Shown: in pieces, positions 59,524-64,000 of the stretch
Position numbering within the stretch: position 1 is the stretch's first letter
Layout of the letters: each line of letters opens with the position of its first letter
NCBI GenBank assembly: GCA_037976565.1
Contig: CP137675.1
Span: 29,191,637 to 29,255,636, forward strand
DNA: 64,000 nt
Direction: 5' to 3'
Source of the DNA: Mesocentrotus franciscanus
Taxonomy: Eukaryota > Echinodermata > Echinoidea > Camarodonta > Strongylocentrotidae
Translations under genes and position numbers: made by a program
Notes under the pieces: model-generated
Database searches by the model: none
What the model was told of the DNA's origin: nothing
What the model saw: only the letters and a program-made list of their open reading frames with translations

Positions 59524-59800
59524 TCTATAATAATAATAATAATTACAGTGCTTATATAGCGCCTAACACTTACTTTATCAGAAGTCTCTAAGCGCTCTAC
59601 AATAATGCAGCATAATTACCCTGGCATTAGCAGTGCAGCTGTTACGCGCGCTGCGTTTCAAGGAATAAATTCCTACCAGGTACCCATTTACTTCACCTGG
59701 GTGGAGTGTGGCAAATGTAGATCAATGTCTTGCCAAAGGACATTAGTGCAGCGGCGGGACTCGAACTCTAGGCGGTACGCGGGGGAATGCGTAGTCGCCT
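59524..59800 (-). mobile_element. tRNA-derived SINE, minus-strand copy
   Basis: On the minus strand: AGAGTTCGAGTCCCGCCGC (B box), then CACTAATGTCCTTTGGCAAG, CCACACTCCACCCAGGTGAA, and AAGCGCTTAGAGACTTCTGA, ending near (ATT)n. It matches 48159-48440 except for a diverged 5' head and about 20 extra bases near 59630-59655. It sits inside the 4 kb element. Confidence 0.85.
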
Positions 59801-59884
59801 GCGCTCAGGGTTTGTTTTGGATGCGGCGAGGAGGGTCATTTCCGGAGGGAATGTTCCACAGGTGCGGATCCAGGGGGCGAGCGG

Positions 59885-60335
59885 GCCTTTGAAAGAAAAA
59901 AAAAAAAGAGAGAGAGAGAGAGAAAAAAGGAAAAGAGGAGATAAAGGGAAGGAAAAAGAAGAAGAAAAGAAAAGGGGATATCAGTTGCAATTTTCCCGCA
60001 AACAAGTTGTGGATCGGCGGGGAGGGGCCAAAGGCCCTTGCCTCTCACCCCGCCGCCGCCAAAAAGAGAGAAGGGAAAAGGAAAGAGAAGAGCTAAAAGT
60101 GAACAAAAAAGAGGAAGAAGAAAAGAAAGGGTGAAAAGAAGGGAGATCAGTTGCGTTTAATCCCGCCAACAACATGTGGATCGGGGGCGAAAGGCCCTTG
60201 CCTCCCCTAGCAAACCTAAAAGAGAGAGAAGGAAGGGAAGGGAAGGGAGGGAAAAGGTAAGGAAAGAAAGAGAAAAGAAGATAGGTAGGGAGGTCATTTG
60301 CGATTTTCCCGCCAACAAGGTGTAGTTTGGGGGGC
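59885..60335 (+). repeat. Purine-rich tandem repeat, about three units
   Basis: Units of roughly 140-165 bp, each with a GA-rich part, then ATCAGTTGC, TTTTCCCGCNAACAAG, GTGGATCGG and GCCAAAGGCCCTTGCCTC or variants. The last unit is incomplete. Confidence 0.8.
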
Positions 60336-60651
60336 CACAGGCGTACCGATGGGGGGCAATTAGTGTCCTGCCAGTGTCACAATAAAATTCAAACGTGGAT
60401 CATTTCTAATTCGATACCGGTGATTTACAAATGTTGCTGAAATGACATAATAATCCGAGATTTTTCCTCACTTTTTATTAAATTATACTTTTTATGCGTT
60501 TGTTGGAAAATTACAAATTCCTAAATTTACAGTCAGGCAAGAAATATGCTTATTTAGAGGCTTACATAGCAGGGCCCGCAGAACGACGGGGCTCTGCCCC
60601 CACTTTTTGGAAAACAGTATACTAAACAGGCGCGGATCTACGGGGGTTTAG

Positions 60652-60804
<153 letters not shown>

Positions 60805-60806
60805 AC

Positions 60807-61722
60807 TGTTACTTGATTTAACAAGACGTTATCATGCACTGCTTTTATGGTCTCCAATGTGTTAGTAGATGCCAGGAAAACATCACTTACGGGCCAGGGG
60901 TTCAAAATAGCCCCCCCAAAAAAAAAAAAAAAAATCGCCTCGCCGCTACGCGGCTTGTGGACGATGCTCCGCATCACTTACGGTAGTTCAAAATAGCCCC
61001 AAAATCGCCTCGCCGCTGGGCGCTCGTAGACGATGCTCTGCATCGTCATTGGGTCAAACTGTTTAAACTGTTACTTGATTTTCAAAGACGTTATCGTGCA
61101 CTGCTTTATGGTCTCCATTGTGTTAGTAGATGCCAGGAAAACATCACTTACGAGGGTTCAAAATAGCCCCCAAATCGCCTCGCCGCTACGCGGCTCGCGG
61201 ATGATGCTCCGCATCACTTATAGTGTTCGAAATAGCCCCCCAAAATCGCCTCGCCGCTACGCGGCTGGTGGACGATGCTCCGCATCGTCATTGGGTCAAA
61301 TTGTTTTAGCTGTTACTTGATTTAAAAAGACGTTATCAAGCACTGCTTTTTGTGGTCTCCATTGTGTTAGTAGATGCCAGGAAAACATCACTTACGGGGG
61401 TTCAAAATAGCCCCTCAAATCGCCTCGCCGCTACGCGGCTCGTGGACGATGCTCCGCATCACTTATGGTGTTCGAAATAGCCCCCCAAAATCGCCTCGCC
61501 GCTACGCGGCTGGTGGACGAGCTCCGCATCGTCATTGGGTCAAATTGTTTTAACTGTTACTTGATTTAAAAGACGTTATCAAGCACTGCTTTTTGTGGTC
61601 TCCATTGTGTTAGTAGATGCCAGGAAAACATCGCTTACGGGCCGGGGTTCAAAATAGCCCCCAAAATCGCCTCGCCGCTACGCGGCTCGTGGACGATGCT
61701 CCGCATTGTCATTTGGTCAAAC
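60807..61722 (+). repeat. Four tandem units of about 243-260 bp inside the nested element
   Basis: Units begin near 60810, 61069, 61312 and 61555 with GTTACTTGATTTAAAAAGAC, and include TGTGTTAGTAGATGCCAGGA, AAACATCACTTACGGG, ATCGCCTCGCCGCTACGCGG and GACGATGCTCCGCATC. The GC-rich block CTCGCCGCTACGCGG is itself duplicated in the first three units. Confidence 0.9.
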
Positions 61723-61794
61723 CGCCCCCCTCCCTTAGCAAAAAGCTAGATCCGCCCCTGCTAAAGAGAAATAGAAAGAAAGAGAGAAAGAAAG

Positions 61795-63095
61795 AAAGAA
61801 TAGTGACCTGCCAGTGACACAAAATAATGAGGTATCAAAATATGCTCATCTGACCGTAATTAAATGCCTAAAACCCCAGAACTTCCCGTGGCTCAGCCCC
61901 CTCGAACCCACCAGGGGCCTTAAGGCGGGCCCCTGAATGCTTATCTGACCGTTATAAAATGCCTAAAACCCCTGAGCTTCCGGGGGCTCTGTCCCCTGGA
62001 TTCCACCTAGGGCCCTAAGGCAGGCCCCTGGATGCTCATCTAACGGTAATTTAATGCCTAAAACCCCCGAGCTTCTGGGGGCTCCGCAACTGGACCCCAC
62101 GCCAATTAGTGTCCTGCCAGTGTCACAAATAAGGTATTAAAAAATGCTAATCTGACCGTAATTAAATGCCTAACACCCTGAACTTCCGAAGGCTCTGCCC
62201 CCTCGAACCCACCAGGGGCTTTAAGGCGGGCCCTGAATGAATGCTTATCTGACCGTTATAAAATGCATGAAACCCCTGAGCTTCTAGGGGCTCCGCCCCC
62301 TGGACCCCACGCCAATTAGTGTCCTGCCAGTGTCCCAAATAAGATATCAAAATATGCTCATCTGACCGTAATTGAACGTCTAAAACCCCTGAGCCTCCAG
62401 GGGCTCTGCCCTCTGGACCCCACCTAGGACCCTAAGGCGGGCCTCTGAATGCTAATCTGACCGTTATAAAATGCCTTAAACCCCTGAGCTTCTGGGCTCC
62501 GCCCCTGGACCCCGCCCCCTGGACCCACGCCAATTAGTGTCCTGCCACTGTCACAAATAAGGTATCAAAATATGATAATCTGACCGTAATTAAACGCCTA
62601 AAACCCTGAGCTTCCAGGGCTCTGTCCCTGGACCCAACCAATGGCCCTAAGTCAGGTCCCTGGATACTCATCTGACAGTAATTTATTGCCTAAAACCCTG
62701 AGCTTCCGGGGCTCCGCCCTGGACCCCACGCCAATTAGTGACCTGCCAGTGTCACAAATAGGGTATCAAAATATGCTCATCTGACCGTAATTAAATGCCT
62801 AAAACCCCTGAGCTTCCGGAGGCTCCGCCCCCTCGACCCCACCAAGGGGCCTAAGCCCCTAAACTCCTGAGCTTCCGGGGGCTCCACCCCCTGGACCCCA
62901 CGCCAATTAGTGACCTGCCAGTGTCACAAATAGGGTATCAAAATATGCTCATCTGACCGTTATAAAATGCCTCAAATCCCTGAGTTTCAGGGGGCTCAGT
63001 CCCTGGACCCCACGCCAATTAGTGACCTGCCAGTGTCATGAAAAAGGTATCAAAATATGCTCATCTGGACCGTAACTAAATGCCCCTAGACCCCA
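61795..63095 (+). repeat. GC-rich tandem array (about 100-210 bp units) in the 4 kb element
   Basis: Recurrent words in fixed order: AGTGNCCTGCCAGTGTCAC, AAAATATGCTCATCTGACCG, AATTAAATGCCTAAAACCCC, GAGCTTCCGGGGGCTC, CCCTGGACCCCACGCCAATT. About seven larger units, each with one or two sub-units, and marked length variation. The same units, reversed, fill 2745-3110. Confidence 0.9.
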
Positions 63096-63239
63096 CGCCA
63101 ATTTACACTACGCTCTACCTGATCGTAAATACTTTACCCCCATCCCCTTTGAAAAACGTTCAGCGGGGCCTGCATGTAAGAGTGGGTGATGCGGATTTTT
63201 GTCTGCCAGCCCCAAACTTTTTTGTTCACTACGCCACTG

Positions 63240-63320
63240 CTAGTACTGCTACTAATACTACTACTATTATATCATTGCGACTAGTATCACTACGAGTACT
63301 ATGAATATTACTATTACTAC
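63240..63320 (+). repeat. Right flank: target duplication plus tandem copy of the left-flank sequence
   Basis: After CTAGTACT the sequence GCTACTAATACTACTACT, then ATTGCGACTAGTATCACTAC and GAGTACTATGAATATTACTA, resembles 59123-59190 on the left flank. The locus was therefore probably an ACT-rich tandem repeat of about 75 bp before the 4 kb element inserted. Confidence 0.75.
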
Positions 63321-64000
63321 GACAGCGACGACTACTAATATGACTACGATTACTACTTCTACTACTTTTTATTACTTCAGTGCTATGCCATAGAAGTACG
63401 ATGATTTAAGGATTCATTTATTAGTACATGACTTTACGGCCGAAAATGCATTTGGTCGCCCCTGTTTCAGTAAAACTGCAAATTAAAGAAGATGAGAAAA
63501 ATCCTTTCTGATGGGTTTCGTTAGACTTTTTTTCTTCAAAACTTAATCCTAAAGAAGACAAAAATAGAAGACAACCAATAATAGGTCTCGTGATAAAAGC
63601 TTCTAATCCGTTTTACATACCTGAGACTGTTGAAAACTAGCGCCTTTTAGATTTTCTTTCAAAAGAAACCGAATAAGAGAAAAGTAAGAAACTCGGAAAA
63701 GGCTGCAAACTTTCCTCCAAATTCAATTTTTACTTTTAAGGGATATTAATGGATGTAATATGCTTCATAAAGTTTTATAAAGCTCGAGGCGTTGTATCTT
63801 CTTAATATAACATTTCATTTCCAGGATGAGAGCTTATTTAATGTGCATGTCTCTTTGGCCTAAGGGCTAAATAAATCCTTTATGAATATGTTTGTTTATC
63901 CTTTTAGTTCTTAACGAATTTCAATATTTCTTCTTCATTACTTTTCCTCCTCATTTTTCCGACTTCTTTTCCTGGTTTTCCTTTCAAGGAAGATATATAA
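63321..64000. other. Intergenic sequence to the window end, no gene seen
   Basis: AT-rich; ACT-rich at first, then without recognisable features. Confidence 0.5.

Overview
This is a eukaryotic, AT-rich, gene-poor window, most likely from an echinoderm (probably a sea urchin). The evidence for the clade is indirect: one animal-type gene split by GT-AG introns, TTAGGG-type interstitial telomeric tracts, very frequent TACATGTA and TAGGCCTA words, echinoderm-like CR1/L2-type LINE fragments, and a dense load of short inverted-repeat transposons. No prokaryotic operon, rRNA or CRISPR array is present.

The only well-supported protein-coding gene runs from 8298 to 30241 on the plus strand in nine exons. 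It encodes a fatty-acid transport protein / very-long-chain acyl-CoA synthetase of the SLC27 family, closest in its C-terminal motifs to SLC27A2/A3/A6. Summed exon length is 1881 nt, three short of a 627-codon frame plus stop. Three exons (3, 6 and 7) each appear to lack one base, so as printed the gene cannot be translated through. Sequencing or assembly error and recent pseudogenisation are both possible. The introns hold several mobile elements: a 0.36 kb MITE in intron 1, a 0.46 kb MITE and a 1.4 kb giant hairpin in intron 2, a LINE tail in intron 3, a 0.12 kb MITE in intron 6, an 0.9 kb TA-flanked element inside one half of a tandem duplication in intron 7, and a 300 bp pure-purine (AAG)n tract in intron 8.

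Left flank (1-8280): no gene. It holds a truncated, reversed copy (2682-3453) of a family whose complete copy lies at 59199-63239, a 488 bp foldback element rich in CCCATATGGG words, and a pair of inverted short repeats at 4.5 and 7.8 kb.

Right flank (30242-64000): no confirmed gene. It is a mosaic of tandem duplications, (GAA/TTC)n, (CT)n and (TA)n tracts, MITEs, two copies of a tRNA-derived SINE, three LINE 3' tails with a shared hairpin layout, and a decayed reverse transcriptase on the minus strand (54132-55625).

The most interesting structure is 59199-63239: a 4.04 kb element with CASTGGCGTA termini and a perfect 8 bp target duplication (CTAGTACT). It is made almost wholly of tandem arrays. 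A second 1134 bp element is nested in it, with its own termini and a 5 bp duplication, and carries a captured C2H2 zinc-finger fragment. The truncated copy near 3.2 kb preserves the empty site of that nested insertion. A second striking element is the 42369-42788 foldback with a 10 bp target duplication. All coordinates and comparisons were done by eye.
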